Of a DNA stretch of 64,000 bases, positions 1-8,650 are shown piece by piece (position 1 is the first letter of the stretch; each line of letters starts with the position of its first letter). This DNA is from Gammaproteobacteria bacterium (GTDB taxonomy: Bacteria > Pseudomonadota > Gammaproteobacteria > Arenicellales > JAJDZL01), in NCBI GenBank assembly GCA_022823625.1, contig JAJEHQ010000037.1:1-64000 (forward strand), written 5' to 3'. A program made the translations under genes and the position numbers. The notes beneath the pieces are model-generated. The model worked only from the letters and a program-made list of their open reading frames with translations. It was not told the origin of the DNA and did no database searches.

Positions 1-150
1 CCAGCGGGAGCCACCATCGAAAACGCTAACATTGCTGTCCGATGACATGACACCGGCGCGCAGTGAGCCGTACCAGCTGGCTTCGGCGAATACGGCTGAG
101 GGAACGCTCAGCACTCCCGCGAAAACCAGAATGGCCATCAATTTTTTCAT
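1..150 (-). CDS. Gram-negative porin, N-terminal fragment (runs off the window)
   Basis: Reading leftwards from the ATG at 148-150 gives 50 residues before the window ends. They begin with a classic signal peptide (MKKLMAILVFAGV, cleavage expected after VFA), followed by EASWYGSLRAGV, the first beta-strand of general trimeric porins. An AGGAGA ribosome site lies 7 nt upstream of the start. The product should be an outer-membrane diffusion channel. Only the start is present, so selectivity cannot be judged. The family call rests on the signal peptide and this short strand. Confidence 0.8.
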   Translation of the reverse strand, partial: MKKLMAILVFAGVLSVPSAVFAEASWYGSLRAGVMSSDSNVSVFDGGSRW

Positions 151-807
151 TTTTTTATCTCCTAAAATATATGAATAAAAATCATGATTTTTTGTCAGTG
201 AAATAAATATTTCGTTTTGACGGAGGCAATTATCAAACATCAATACAGGTGATACAAACACCTTATGCCCAAAATATATCGAATTCATACAATCTTTAAA
301 AATTGTGTTGCATTTGTGCAACAGTGGGTGTTACTGGTTCTGAGACTTTTTCGTTGGAGTAAATTTGTCAATTGTTCCAAGCGTGAGTCCGTCTCCGCAA
401 ACAAGTTCGCACTACTGGAATTAGCACGGTCCATTCGTAACGTGATGAATTCAACCTGAACCGATATCGTCCATCTTACTGATGAGACCGAGCGTGAACT
501 GCATCTGCATCTATCAAGATAAACCGTTAACTGAACAATACCAAAGTTCCAAAGAAAATACCTCAATTGACGCTACAGAGGCAGACGCTGGCCAGATAGA
601 ACATTCTGAAAATGACGACAAGGGAAAACATCTCTTTTCCTAGGTCGACCCCAAATCGGAAAATAGAGAGCGTACGATTCGAATTGTGCGGAGATTTTGT
701 CGATTTGATTGCTTGATTGAAGCCAGGACTTGGGCTTGAGTCAGCAAAGCGGTCCCCTTGGCACGGCTTTAGGGTTCCGCTACTATGTACTATGTAGTAT
801 GTAATCG
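151..807. other. Non-coding or decayed stretch, nothing recognised
   Basis: AT-rich DNA between the porin start and an IS21 remnant. The short open frames have no recognisable composition or motif and contradict each other on the two strands. The first ~100 bases presumably hold the porin promoter. A tandem-like run of TACTATG/TAGTATG units lies near 781-803, just past the end of recognisable transposase sequence. Confidence 0.5.
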
Positions 808-1197
808 AAAATGACCGGGCGCAGTTTCGAATCAAACCTTAAATTCAACCTCGGCCCGGGGACGAATGGTGCGCAGGTAATCATAAAGGACTGAGTAGCC
901 GCCCTAGTAACCGAACCATCGGATCTCACGCTGCAACCGTCTGGCTGACAGCTCAGGTTACTGCTACTTTAATTCGCACAGGTACGCTCGATACGAATCG
1001 AACCTGCTGGGGTGGGGTGTCCGTTGTAGTGCGCCCGAATCCTGCTCACCCTGGCATATGCGTTTTTTTACCGTTTTACAGTCGATCCCGAGTCGGCGCT
1101 TGATGGCGCGTTTCGAAAGACCCTCGGATTTGTACTGATGAATCATGAAAAATTCCATCTGATTTATCATGTTTAAGCCCTTTGTGTATCTCCGCAA
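808..1197 (-). pseudogene. IS21-family transposase (IstA) remnant
   Basis: The ATG at 1197 opens a frame whose residues MEFFMIHQYKSEGLSKRAIK and RRLGIDCKTVKK form the N-terminal helix-turn-helix of IstA transposases. A stop at 964-966 ends the frame. Beyond it, in another frame, the family's next conserved block continues (LSARRLQREIRWFGY, stop, GGYSVLYDYLRTIRPR, then FETAPG at about 808-825). In intact IstA the FETPPG motif leads into the DDE catalytic domain, which is missing here, as is IstB. The element is therefore frameshifted, contains stops and is truncated before its catalytic core. Confidence 0.75.
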
Positions 1198-1279
1198 TTA
1201 TCCAAACCATAGGGCAAACTTTCGCTGTCTCTGAGTAAGGATTTTTAATCGGTGAAAGTGGGGAAGATTAATCGTTGGT

Positions 1280-1470
1280 GACAGTGATTTTTGTAAGTCC
1301 ACTTCGCCTCTTTCTTGTGCGCCTCAATCACGGTGGCGTCAATGTCCAGGGTCTCCCGCTTGCAATTGTGCAATTCGGCCTTGAGTATCCGTTGGTTGAT
1401 TTCATCGAAGACAACTCCAGGCGCTTGACCAGCTCGGCGACTGCCACCAGGCTGGCACGGGCGGTCAAAG
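1280..1470 (-). pseudogene. DDE transposase remnant, IS1380-like
   Basis: Read on the minus strand with one frame change, the region gives LVAVAELVKRLE then VFDEINQRILKAELHNCKR, then LDIDATVIEAHKKEAKWTYK. The LDIDAT(V/L)IE segment followed by a lysine-rich stretch and WTYK is the first catalytic-aspartate region of IS1380-like transposases. Only about 60 codons remain, with no start, no later catalytic residues and no visible terminal repeats. The family assignment is from memory of this motif. Confidence 0.5.
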
Positions 1471-1795
1471 TGTGGGAACTGTCGGAGGTTTTATAAGTTA
1501 CAGTGTCCGTAAGCCTTGTGTTTTGGTTGTTCCCAAAGACAGATTCGTCACCCGTTAGGTGATCGTGATTATGATTATAAATCATTGAAAAAACGAAGAT
1601 TATACCTGTTTCTGGATTTCTAATTTCCGATAAAGGGAATGATAGAACTTAGATTGTGATTAATAACCAACCGTCTGCTAGATTCACAAAAATTTCAATT
1701 TGTCAGTTCATCAACATACCCATTTATGCTACCTTCAGTGTTCACTAATTTCTAGAAATTGCAGCCATCAGGAAGTTGCGGACCTATCTACACAT

Positions 1796-2191
1796 CTAAC
1801 TTAGCAGAACTGCACCGGCAAGCTGTGCAGCTTGCTTATCGAAAGTATAAAGTGGGGTATTACCAATTCGGGTTGCAGCTGCTGCAATCATTCGGTCGGA
1901 AAATTCTGCTCCGCCCCGACGGTATCCCTCCGTCGCTCGAATCACGTCCGCAGCAACTTCAACATCCAGTTCTGCGGTAGCAATAAGTTCTTCGAAAACC
2001 GATGCGATTTGATCACGTGAAAAGCCGTAAAACCTTTCAAGTACCCACGACAGCTCCACGACAACCTCTCTGCAAATGAAGCCTGGATTCTCAGCTGTTA
2101 AGTTTGTCAGTAAATCACGAGCCACTTGTGCTTGCTGAGTGTCATCGTTCACCAGATAGCGCACCAGAACATTAGTGTCAAGCGCAATCAC
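1796..2191 (-). CDS. PIN-domain toxin (VapC-like ribonuclease)
   Basis: 131 residues, a full-length PIN domain. The N-terminal IALDTNVLVRYLVNDD carries the first metal-binding aspartate (D5). A conserved glutamate lies in the VVVELSWVLE helix and a late acidic cluster in GGAEFSDRMIAA, as expected of a Mg2+-dependent endoribonuclease. The GTG start overlaps the stop of the upstream antitoxin gene by 4 bp, the usual translational coupling of vapBC pairs. It should cleave RNA when released from the antitoxin. The target RNA cannot be predicted. Although surrounded by decayed transposons, this gene is intact. Confidence 0.9.
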   Translation of the reverse strand: MIALDTNVLVRYLVNDDTQQAQVARDLLTNLTAENPGFICREVVVELSWVLERFYGFSRDQIASVFEELIATAELDVEVAADVIRATEGYRRGGAEFSDRMIAAAATRIGNTPLYTFDKQAAQLAGAVLLS

Positions 2192-2424
2192 TTACCAGCC
2201 GCTCCATCTGCGATAGCGCGATTCATGTCTTCAATTGTTGCTGGCGGCCCATCATATTGACAGATTCCAAAAAGCCGGGAAAGAGGACGATTCGGGATAA
2301 TTCTTACTTCACCGTTGTCCAATACAACATATCGCACGCGGTCTCCAGGTACAACTCCAAGTGATTCCCGAACGACTTTGGGCAATGTTGTTTGTCCTTT
2401 CGATGTGATTACGGAACTGATCAT
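2188..2424 (-). CDS. AbrB/MazE-type antitoxin of the PIN toxin
   Basis: 78 residues. The N-terminal half (SSVITSKGQTTLPKVVRESL, then PGDRVRYVV) is a SpoVT/AbrB swapped-hairpin DNA-binding domain. The C-terminal tail (ATIEDMNRAIADGAAGK) should wrap the toxin. It is the promoter-proximal gene of the two-gene operon and probably represses it, because a 7-bp inverted repeat with an 8-nt spacer lies at 2493-2514, about 70-90 bp upstream. VapB-type naming is conventional for an AbrB-fold partner of a PIN toxin. Confidence 0.88.
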   Translation of the reverse strand: MISSVITSKGQTTLPKVVRESLGVVPGDRVRYVVLDNGEVRIIPNRPLSRLFGICQYDGPPATIEDMNRAIADGAAGK

Positions 2425-2492
2425 TGTTTTCCCTTTACTAGTCTTTCATATTTAATATTGCATTAATAATAACATAAATGTAAGTAAATATT

Positions 2493-2514
2493 CACTAATT
2501 AAGGAATATTAGTG
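2493..2514. promoter_or_regulatory. Inverted repeat, candidate operator of the VapBC-like operon
   Basis: CACTAAT and ATTAGTG are exact inverse complements separated by 8 nt, in the AT-rich DNA upstream of the antitoxin gene. Toxin-antitoxin complexes usually autorepress through such dyads. The function is inferred from position only. Confidence 0.45.
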
Positions 2515-2604
2515 AGATTAATAATTTTGTTCATACATGCATAGTCCAGATGAGATTTGTGAACGTCGAATTCAGTTGCTGACGGATTACGTTTCAGTGA
2601 GACC

Positions 2605-2823
2605 CAAGGCACAACCTGCCATCATTTACAGACCGATGTTGATCTGAATACAATTCGAGCCTGGCTGGGACACGTCAGATTGGATACGTCTAATTTCTAC
2701 ACTGAAATCGACCTGTGGCTCAAAACCAGAGAAATGGGACTTTGCGAGTTCGCAATGCCGCATTCGCGTTCCCATGGCTGGAAACAATATACCGGTCTTA
2801 TGGATTTTCTGGAATCATGCTGA
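2605..2823 (+). pseudogene. Tyrosine recombinase/integrase C-terminal remnant
   Basis: The frame ending at the TGA of 2821-2823 reads TTCHHLQTDVDLNTIRAWLG, then HVRLDTSNFYTEIDL and a tail ending LMDFLESC. This matches the end of transposon-associated tyrosine recombinases: the histidine box region (HTTATHLL in intact members, degraded here), the LGH motif, and the SNFYTEIDL segment containing the nucleophilic tyrosine. No start and no catalytic core upstream could be traced, so only the last ~70 codons survive. Confidence 0.7.
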
Positions 2824-3563
2824 CTGCAAACTATTATGTTGTTAATTGTGGACAGTTGATTACCTCCAGCAAGACTTCCGCTCCGATTCGCAACATAATC
2901 GGTTCCGCAACACTTACGGAGTAAATTTCCCCACTTTCGGGTTGGTTGGTGGTCAGCCGGGATCATGGACCAAGCCTTTCTTTTTTGATTTAGGTGGTCG
3001 CCCGCGTCTTCTTTTAGGCGCAGTGTTTAAGAGGCATGTAGAATTATTCCTATTACTAATTGGACGATTTGCTGGTGACTTTATATTCTTCAAATTCAGG
3101 CGCCACCACTTCTTGGCAGAAGTCCGATTTGTATCAAGAATTGTTCGACCATTTGCTCCGCGTGACTCGTATGTAACTGTGGTAATATTCGCGTAAGCGG
3201 TCATTAGCTGTTACCCGTTGCATGCCGATTGTTCGCAAGCTGTCGTTTGGCTCAGAAACTCCACAGGCCGCTGTGCTCAACAGCGTGATGATGACGGTGT
3301 TCGAGATTTTGATGATGAACGGAGTTGATGTGCGCGAGTGGCTGCACCGGCCCACTTTTTCTGCTCCCGTAACTCGAAAATCGCCGCCGAACGGGAAGAC
3401 TTTCCTCAAAATCCATCGGAATGTCCTTGATGACAGAAACTTGAAGCCGATAAAATCGCTCTAACGAAAAACTTTCTCTCTGGGTTGACTCTGAAAGAAC
3501 CAGTTTCTACGAATATACTTATCTTCACAGATTTCTAAATACCTAACTCACATCTATTCAGTT
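2824..3563. other. Unassigned intergenic stretch, probably decayed DNA
   Basis: No frame here could be matched to a known family. A minus-strand frame around 3134-3409 has protein-like composition (NDRLREYYHSYIRVTRSKWS) and may be the tail of another dead gene, followed leftwards by a basic RRRGRPPKSKKKG stretch in a different frame. The last ~90 bases should carry the promoter of the transporter gene at 3564. Confidence 0.4.
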
Positions 3564-4772
3564 ATGGAAGAAATTATCGGTTTGCCCGTTCTGACTGGCT
3601 TTTTCCTGGTTTCGTTAGTTATGGGCTTTGTGATTAGCAGGACAAATTTTTGCACCATGGGAGGGGTTTCGGATTGGATTAACCTCAATGACTTTGGGCG
3701 CTTGGGTGCGTGGTTTCTCGCAATGGTTGTAGCCGCACTATTTATTGTCCTGCTTGAAATCGCCGTATTAATAGACATTAGCCAGCAGCGTCCGCCTTAT
3801 CGCACAGCAAATTTCGCATGGTTACGTTATTTACTCGGTGGGGTCATGTTCGGAGTCGGTATGACACTTGCCGGAGGTTGCGTAAGCAGAAATCTTGTGC
3901 GCGTAGGTGGTGGCAATCTGAAAAGTCTGGTCACCCTGTTGATTGTTGCGTATTTTGCATACCTAATGACAAAAACCAGGTTTTTTGAAGTCATGTTCTA
4001 TAAGTGGTTGCAACCACTTTCCGTTGACTTCGGCTCTCTCGGACTTGAATCTCAGGATTTCGGGTCGTTCATATATCAAATTATTCCTCTTGGGAACCCC
4101 GGTGTGATACGCCTGATTCTTGTAGTGCTGGCAGTCATACTATGCTGGTACTTCATTAAGCGCACCCGCGGTATTAGAGGTAATGGGCACAATATCGTTG
4201 CAGGTGTTGTGATAGGGCTTGCCGTAGTTGCTGGATGGTACCTGACATCAGGTCCAACGGGTATGGCATGGGTGGAAGCCGCTGAATGGGCTGATAATCC
4301 CCCAGTGGGTGTTGGCGCTCAATCCTTCACCTTTGTTAATCCATTGGGTGAATACGTCAGTCTCGCTCTCGAATTGGAAAACGCCTCAGTATTAATTACC
4401 GTTGGAATGCTTGCCGCGCTAGGATTACTTCTAGGCTCGTCACTTGATGCGATTTTCAGACGACAATTCAAATTCACATGGTTTGCCTCTTTCGGCGACT
4501 TCGTTTCAAATGCAATCGGTGGAGTGTTGATGGGAATTGGTGGAGTGCTCGCATTGGGTTGTACCATTGGGCAAGGGATAACGGGAATGGCTACTCTTGC
4601 GATTGGATCTGTACTCACCGTTGCTGCGATTATTTTGTCCAGTGCTGTAACGCTGAAAACTCAATACTACAAACTCATCTATGAAGAAGCTAGTGTCGTT
4701 GCAGCGCTTGTTTCCGGCATGGTGGACTTAAAGATGCTACCAAAGTCCTTTCGCAAGCTTGAAGCACTGTAG
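3564..4772 (+). CDS. YeeE/YedE-family sulfur-compound transporter (SoxT/TsuA-like)
   Basis: 402 residues, almost all hydrophobic helices, made of two YeeE/YedE repeats. The family's conserved cysteines are in place: NFCTMGG near residue 30, LAGGCVSRN near 113, and ALGCTIGQGITG near 335. In the thiosulfate importer TsuA such cysteines line the pathway and relay the substrate. The gene starts an operon with a lipoate-binding protein and lipoate-assembly enzymes, so import of thiosulfate or sulfane sulfur for cytoplasmic oxidation is the natural role. SoxT-type relatives occur with sox and shdr genes. The exact substrate is not readable from sequence. Confidence 0.85.
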   Translation: MEEIIGLPVLTGFFLVSLVMGFVISRTNFCTMGGVSDWINLNDFGRLGAWFLAMVVAALFIVLLEIAVLIDISQQRPPYRTANFAWLRYLLGGVMFGVGMTLAGGCVSRNLVRVGGGNLKSLVTLLIVAYFAYLMTKTRFFEVMFYKWLQPLSVDFGSLGLESQDFGSFIYQIIPLGNPGVIRLILVVLAVILCWYFIKRTRGIRGNGHNIVAGVVIGLAVVAGWYLTSGPTGMAWVEAAEWADNPPVGVGAQSFTFVNPLGEYVSLALELENASVLITVGMLAALGLLLGSSLDAIFRRQFKFTWFASFGDFVSNAIGGVLMGIGGVLALGCTIGQGITGMATLAIGSVLTVAAIILSSAVTLKTQYYKLIYEEASVVAALVSGMVDLKMLPKSFRKLEAL

Positions 4773-4794
4773 GATCAACATTAAGGAGACAAAG

Positions 4795-5229
4795 ATGCCT
4801 GACCGTCATTCATGGTTGCCTTCAGATCGCGTTTACGATAGCGAGTCCTACTTGTGGGTTAAATCGGAACCCGATACAGAATATCTGCAGGTGGGGGTTG
4901 GTTCCCCTGCGATCGAATCACTCGGTGAGTTGGCATATCTGACTCTAGCTGAACCAGGATCTCAGATTGTTCGAGGGCAGTCAGTCGGATCAATGGAAGC
5001 GGCGAAAATGACTGGTGACATCGTTAGCCCTGTGAGTGGTACGATCGTTAGCCGAAATGAATCAGCGCTCGAAAATCCGCGCATGGTTAACACTGATCCC
5101 TATGGAACTGGCTGGCTGTTAGCTATTGAACCACTGTCTTGGACAACAGATAGTGCTCACTTGCATGATTCAGACAGTCTGTTTGAATTGCTGCCGGAAG
5201 ATCTTCGCGGCCAAAACAATAATGACTGA
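4795..5229 (+). CDS. lbpA: GcvH-like lipoate-binding protein (LbpA type)
   Basis: 144 residues starting at the ATG at 4795, which follows AAGGAGACAAAG; an in-frame codon further upstream would overlap the transporter. The fold is a glycine-cleavage H-protein-like lipoyl domain with the modified lysine at K71 in GSMEAAKMTGDIVSPVSGTI (GcvH has ESVKA in the same hairpin). No gcvT or gcvP lies nearby. Instead it sits between a sulfur transporter and a dedicated lipoate ligase plus LipS-like enzymes. That is the context of LbpA, which carries sulfur-derived intermediates on lipoate in the sHdr oxidation pathway. The sHdr core complex is not in this window, so the pathway link is inference. Confidence 0.8.
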   Translation: MPDRHSWLPSDRVYDSESYLWVKSEPDTEYLQVGVGSPAIESLGELAYLTLAEPGSQIVRGQSVGSMEAAKMTGDIVSPVSGTIVSRNESALENPRMVNTDPYGTGWLLAIEPLSWTTDSAHLHDSDSLFELLPEDLRGQNNND

Positions 5230-5232
5230 GTA

Positions 5233-6360
5233 GTGCCTGTGAATTGGCGGCTGTTGTCAGACAGCGAGGTTCTTCCCCATAGCGGCCTTGCACTAGATGA
5301 TGCACTAACTCGTTCCGCATCAGAGTGGGGTGCACCAACTCTGAGGCTGTATACATATACGCCGTGTGTACTAGTGGGTCGGTTTCAGCATGTACCCAAC
5401 GAAGTAAATCTTGAACACTGTCAAACCATGGGTATACCGATCAATCGACGACCAAGTGGTGGGGGAGCAATCATAATGGGACCGGATCAGTTGGGAATCG
5501 CGCTGATTATTCCAAATCGGACAGATGGATTCGCAGTGCGCTCTTCAGATCTGATGCGTCAATGTACCAGTGGTTTAGTCAGAGCACTTGAAAAACTGGG
5601 TATTTCTGCCAAATTTCAAGGTAAAAATGATCTAGTCGCTGGCAACAGGAAGATTGCCGGTCTAGGCCTTTACCAGCCCAATTCCAGCGGCCGATTGTTT
5701 CATGCCTCGTTATTGCTTGACCTTGACATCGAGACGATGTTGAAATTGTTGCGCACGCCATTCGAATCAGCGGAAACTTCTACTAATCGCTACACTGCTG
5801 TCTCTAGGAGAATTACCACGCTTCGTTCCAGTGTCGGTACCGATTTTTCCATGTCCGAACTGATTGAAACTGTCAGGACTGGCTATGAAGACGTGTTCGG
5901 CGTGAGGATTGAATTACAGGAAGTCAAATCCGGCGAACAGCAACTCGCTGATCATTTGGTTGAAACACAATATTCAACCACCGAATGGATTTGTCGAGAT
6001 AATGCGCCTATTCGCGATCAGGTTGGACAGAGTTCTATTCGAACAGATGCTGGAGATCTTGAAATCAAAGTAATTACCGCTGGCGACACTTTGAAGTCCG
6101 TATTCTTGAGTGGCAACTTCATCACCTCAGACAATGCAGTCCATGATCTGGAGAGTAGCCTGCGTTGGCATACTAGCGAACCGCGTGCATTGAAACAGAC
6201 CATCGCTAAATCAATGAAGCAAAACGCGAACGCCTGGGACAGAATTTCGGAAGGTGAGATTACCACAACGTTATTTCGCGCACTCAACCAGTCTGACACT
6301 AACAGCAGCGAATTAACTGCCGGTTCCTGTTTTGGCCGAGATATCGCAGAAGTTATCTAA
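5233..6360 (+). CDS. Lipoate-protein ligase, sLpl-like
   Basis: 375 residues from a GTG start 3 nt after lbpA. The LplA/BPL catalytic fold occupies the first ~230 residues: the RRPSGGGAI nucleotide/lipoyl loop at 73-81 and NDLVAGNRKIAG with the conserved catalytic lysine at K140. The C-terminal ~130 residues resemble the small accessory domain of bacterial LplA. It should activate octanoate or lipoate with ATP and attach it to lysine 71 of the neighbouring LbpA. Placement directly behind lbpA matches the dedicated ligases described for sulfur oxidisers, which do not serve the general 2-oxoacid dehydrogenases. Confidence 0.82.
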   Translation: MPVNWRLLSDSEVLPHSGLALDDALTRSASEWGAPTLRLYTYTPCVLVGRFQHVPNEVNLEHCQTMGIPINRRPSGGGAIIMGPDQLGIALIIPNRTDGFAVRSSDLMRQCTSGLVRALEKLGISAKFQGKNDLVAGNRKIAGLGLYQPNSSGRLFHASLLLDLDIETMLKLLRTPFESAETSTNRYTAVSRRITTLRSSVGTDFSMSELIETVRTGYEDVFGVRIELQEVKSGEQQLADHLVETQYSTTEWICRDNAPIRDQVGQSSIRTDAGDLEIKVITAGDTLKSVFLSGNFITSDNAVHDLESSLRWHTSEPRALKQTIAKSMKQNANAWDRISEGEITTTLFRALNQSDTNSSELTAGSCFGRDIAEVI

Positions 6361-6370
6361 GAAATTGCCC

Positions 6371-7333
6371 ATGTTGAATGAATCGACAACCAATTCGACA
6401 GTTGACTTGAATTTGTTGGAAAACCGCAACACAGCGATTGACAATCGCATCGTTTTCCATGCGCCAGGCCTCAAGCGCTATCAGACCTCAGAATATGAGC
6501 AACACAAGGAAATCGAGTTCGTTGCGATTAGTGTAACAGGAGAAGCCTGCTCACTCAACTGCGAACATTGCAAAACTGGTGTATTGAGAGGTATGCGTGA
6601 TCTATCGAGTTCCCGCGAGTCGCTTTATGAACTTTGTTCCAGGTTGCACGATCAAGGTGCAAAAGGGATTCTGATCTCAGGCGGAAGCGATCGCAGGGGC
6701 AGGGTACCACTTCGTAAACACATTCCTGACATGATTAAAGTGCGTCAGGAGTTCGATTTGGTGATCCGAGTTCATCCGGGTTTGCCGGATGAAGAGACTT
6801 GCCGCGGGCTTGCGGATGTCGAAATTGATGGTGCAATGGTCGACATCATTGGTGATGACGCAACCATACGGGATGTCTATCACCTGAATACCGACGTCGA
6901 TGAGTACGAGTCGGTTTTGGAAAGACTTGAGCGTCATGGAGTGCCTAGTGTTCCACATATCATCATGGGGTTGCATTACGGCAGAATGTTGGGCGAGGCC
7001 AATGCGCTGAAAATGATTAGTCGACATGCGCTGAAACTTCTGGTACTAGTCATACTGATGCCGCTTTCAGGCACCCCGATGGCTGCAGTAATACCGCCCT
7101 CGGTTACAGAAATCACGGATTTTTTCAAACTCGCCCGTAGAACGCTGCCAAATGACAAAATTATGCTGGGTTGCGCCCGCCCACTGGGTCCGCAAAAGGT
7201 AAAGATTGACCGAGCGGCAATTGATTCCGGATTGAACGGAATCGCTTATCCCGCGGACGGTATCGTTAAATATGCCGAGAGCAGGGGACTCAAACCCGAA
7301 TTCATTAACGCCTGCTGTGGCGTGAGCTGGTAA
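6371..7333 (+). CDS. Radical SAM protein, LipS1/LipS2-type lipoyl synthase subunit
   Basis: 321 residues if started at the ATG at 6371, 10 nt after the ligase; a TTG at 6332 inside the ligase gene is possible but less attractive. The radical SAM [4Fe-4S] motif is CSLNCEHC (C60, C64, C67). The rest is a BioB/LipA-like TIM barrel, and a CC pair lies near the end (INACCGVSW). Together with the next gene it matches the two-protein lipoyl synthase (LipS1+LipS2) that inserts the two sulfurs into octanoyl-lysine, replacing LipA. Which of the two is LipS1 was not decided here. Confidence 0.72.
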   Translation: MLNESTTNSTVDLNLLENRNTAIDNRIVFHAPGLKRYQTSEYEQHKEIEFVAISVTGEACSLNCEHCKTGVLRGMRDLSSSRESLYELCSRLHDQGAKGILISGGSDRRGRVPLRKHIPDMIKVRQEFDLVIRVHPGLPDEETCRGLADVEIDGAMVDIIGDDATIRDVYHLNTDVDEYESVLERLERHGVPSVPHIIMGLHYGRMLGEANALKMISRHALKLLVLVILMPLSGTPMAAVIPPSVTEITDFFKLARRTLPNDKIMLGCARPLGPQKVKIDRAAIDSGLNGIAYPADGIVKYAESRGLKPEFINACCGVSW

Positions 7334-7357
7334 ACCACTTCAATTCAAGGACCAAAC

Positions 7358-8467
7358 ATGGCAACAACCGGAATTCCGACAAAGCTGCAGGAGCAGCACT
7401 ACCAGATTAGTCCGGACTATGTTCGGATTAGTGTAGCAGCGGCAATAGAACTTGGTCTTGCGCCGGGGCGCATCAACGGCTGCAGTTGCAATTGCATTAA
7501 TCTGCTGCAGAACTATCCGCAGGGTTGCGCGGCAAATTGCTCGTATTGTGGATTGGCTCGAGAACGACCGGGTTTGGCAGAAGAAAACAGTTTTATCCGG
7601 GTTGACTGGCCACTCTATGAAACAGATCTGATCGCTGAAAAAATTGCGCAGAAAGAAGCAGAGTCGTCAGTAGGCCGGGTTTGTATTGCCCAGGTTCAGG
7701 ATCATCGCGCGACACGCGATTTGATTGATATGGCAGACCGCGTTCACAAGGCCGCACCCGAAGTTCCAATTTCAGGACTGGTAACTGCAACACTGCTGGA
7801 CGAAGATGATCTTCACGAAATTAAGCAGGCAGGCGTCGACATTATTGGTGTCGGATTGGATGCAGTATCGGAAGATCTATTTCTACGAACTCGTGGCAAG
7901 TTGGCAAAAGGTCCTCATCGGTGGGACCAGCATTGGGAAATCGTTCGTGCAGCAAGGCGAATATATGGGCCAATGAAAGTCAATTGTCATTTGATTGTTG
8001 GGTTGGGAGAGACGGACAAGGAAATGTTCGATATGATTTTCCAGTTGAAATCTGAGCAGATTGCTGGCTATCTTTTTTCATTTAATCCTGAACCAGGCAC
8101 AGAGATGCAGGACGTACCGCGTGCTCCACTGGAACGCTGGCGACGCATTCAATATGTCAAGTACTTGATTGAAAACTGCGATTTGCCGCCCGATGCGCTT
8201 GAATTCAACGACGCTGGGGACCTGATTCGGCTGGCTCCAGAGACTAATTCTGCAAAACTGGCATTTGACAGCGGATTGGCATTTATGACAAATGGCTGTC
8301 CTGACCGCGAAGGAGTGATGGCCTGTAATCGTCCATATGGTTCATACAGACCAGGTGAGGAATATCGGGACTACCCGTTTCTACCCGATAGCCAGGAGCG
8401 AGAAGTTATTGCGAGTCAGACAAAGCTGAATGAAATCTGGGATATTGCAGAACAGCAAATATCTTAA
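7358..8467 (+). CDS. Radical SAM protein, BioB-like, LipS1/LipS2-type partner
   Basis: 369 residues, ATG start 24 nt after the previous gene. The radical SAM cluster motif is CAANCSYC (C57, C61, C64). Just before it lies an unusual CSCNC (C42, C44, C46) and further cysteines in NGCPDREGVMACNRPYG near the C terminus, which could hold an auxiliary Fe-S cluster used as sulfur donor, as in lipoyl synthases. Such proteins are often annotated as biotin synthase, but no other bio gene is present. Tandem position with the preceding radical SAM gene and the ligase argues for lipoate maturation on LbpA. Confidence 0.72.
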   Translation: MATTGIPTKLQEQHYQISPDYVRISVAAAIELGLAPGRINGCSCNCINLLQNYPQGCAANCSYCGLARERPGLAEENSFIRVDWPLYETDLIAEKIAQKEAESSVGRVCIAQVQDHRATRDLIDMADRVHKAAPEVPISGLVTATLLDEDDLHEIKQAGVDIIGVGLDAVSEDLFLRTRGKLAKGPHRWDQHWEIVRAARRIYGPMKVNCHLIVGLGETDKEMFDMIFQLKSEQIAGYLFSFNPEPGTEMQDVPRAPLERWRRIQYVKYLIENCDLPPDALEFNDAGDLIRLAPETNSAKLAFDSGLAFMTNGCPDREGVMACNRPYGSYRPGEEYRDYPFLPDSQEREVIASQTKLNEIWDIAEQQIS

Positions 8468-8650
8468 GGACATTTTCAGTTCTCAAGATTGGAAAGGCTA
8501 AATTTCAAATTTCGACGCTACGCAGACAAAATTTAGTTGAACAAGATTATTGCGATGTTGGCGTTAATTTGTGCTATTGTATTGAATCCAACATTAATAA
8601 GATGAATCTAATCGATCCATTTAATTTTGATATTTAGAAGGAGGCAAATT

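Noticed and set aside
3134..3409. Minus-strand 91-codon frame with protein-like composition
   Set aside because: Could be the remnant of a dead gene, but no family match was recognised and no start signal is present; left as unassigned DNA.
3485..3519. TTGACT...TATACT as a promoter for the sulfur transporter
   Set aside because: The two hexamers are 23 nt apart, too far for a sigma70 promoter.
4759..4794. Longer start for the lipoate-binding protein
   Set aside because: It would overlap the transporter gene, whereas the ATG at 4795 has a proper AAGGAGA site.
4795..5229. Housekeeping glycine cleavage H protein
   Set aside because: No gcvT or gcvP nearby; its immediate partners are a sulfur transporter, a dedicated ligase and LipS-like enzymes.
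7358..8467. Biotin synthase
   Set aside because: BioB-like fold, but no other biotin gene nearby, and it is coupled to lipoate-ligase and LbpA genes.
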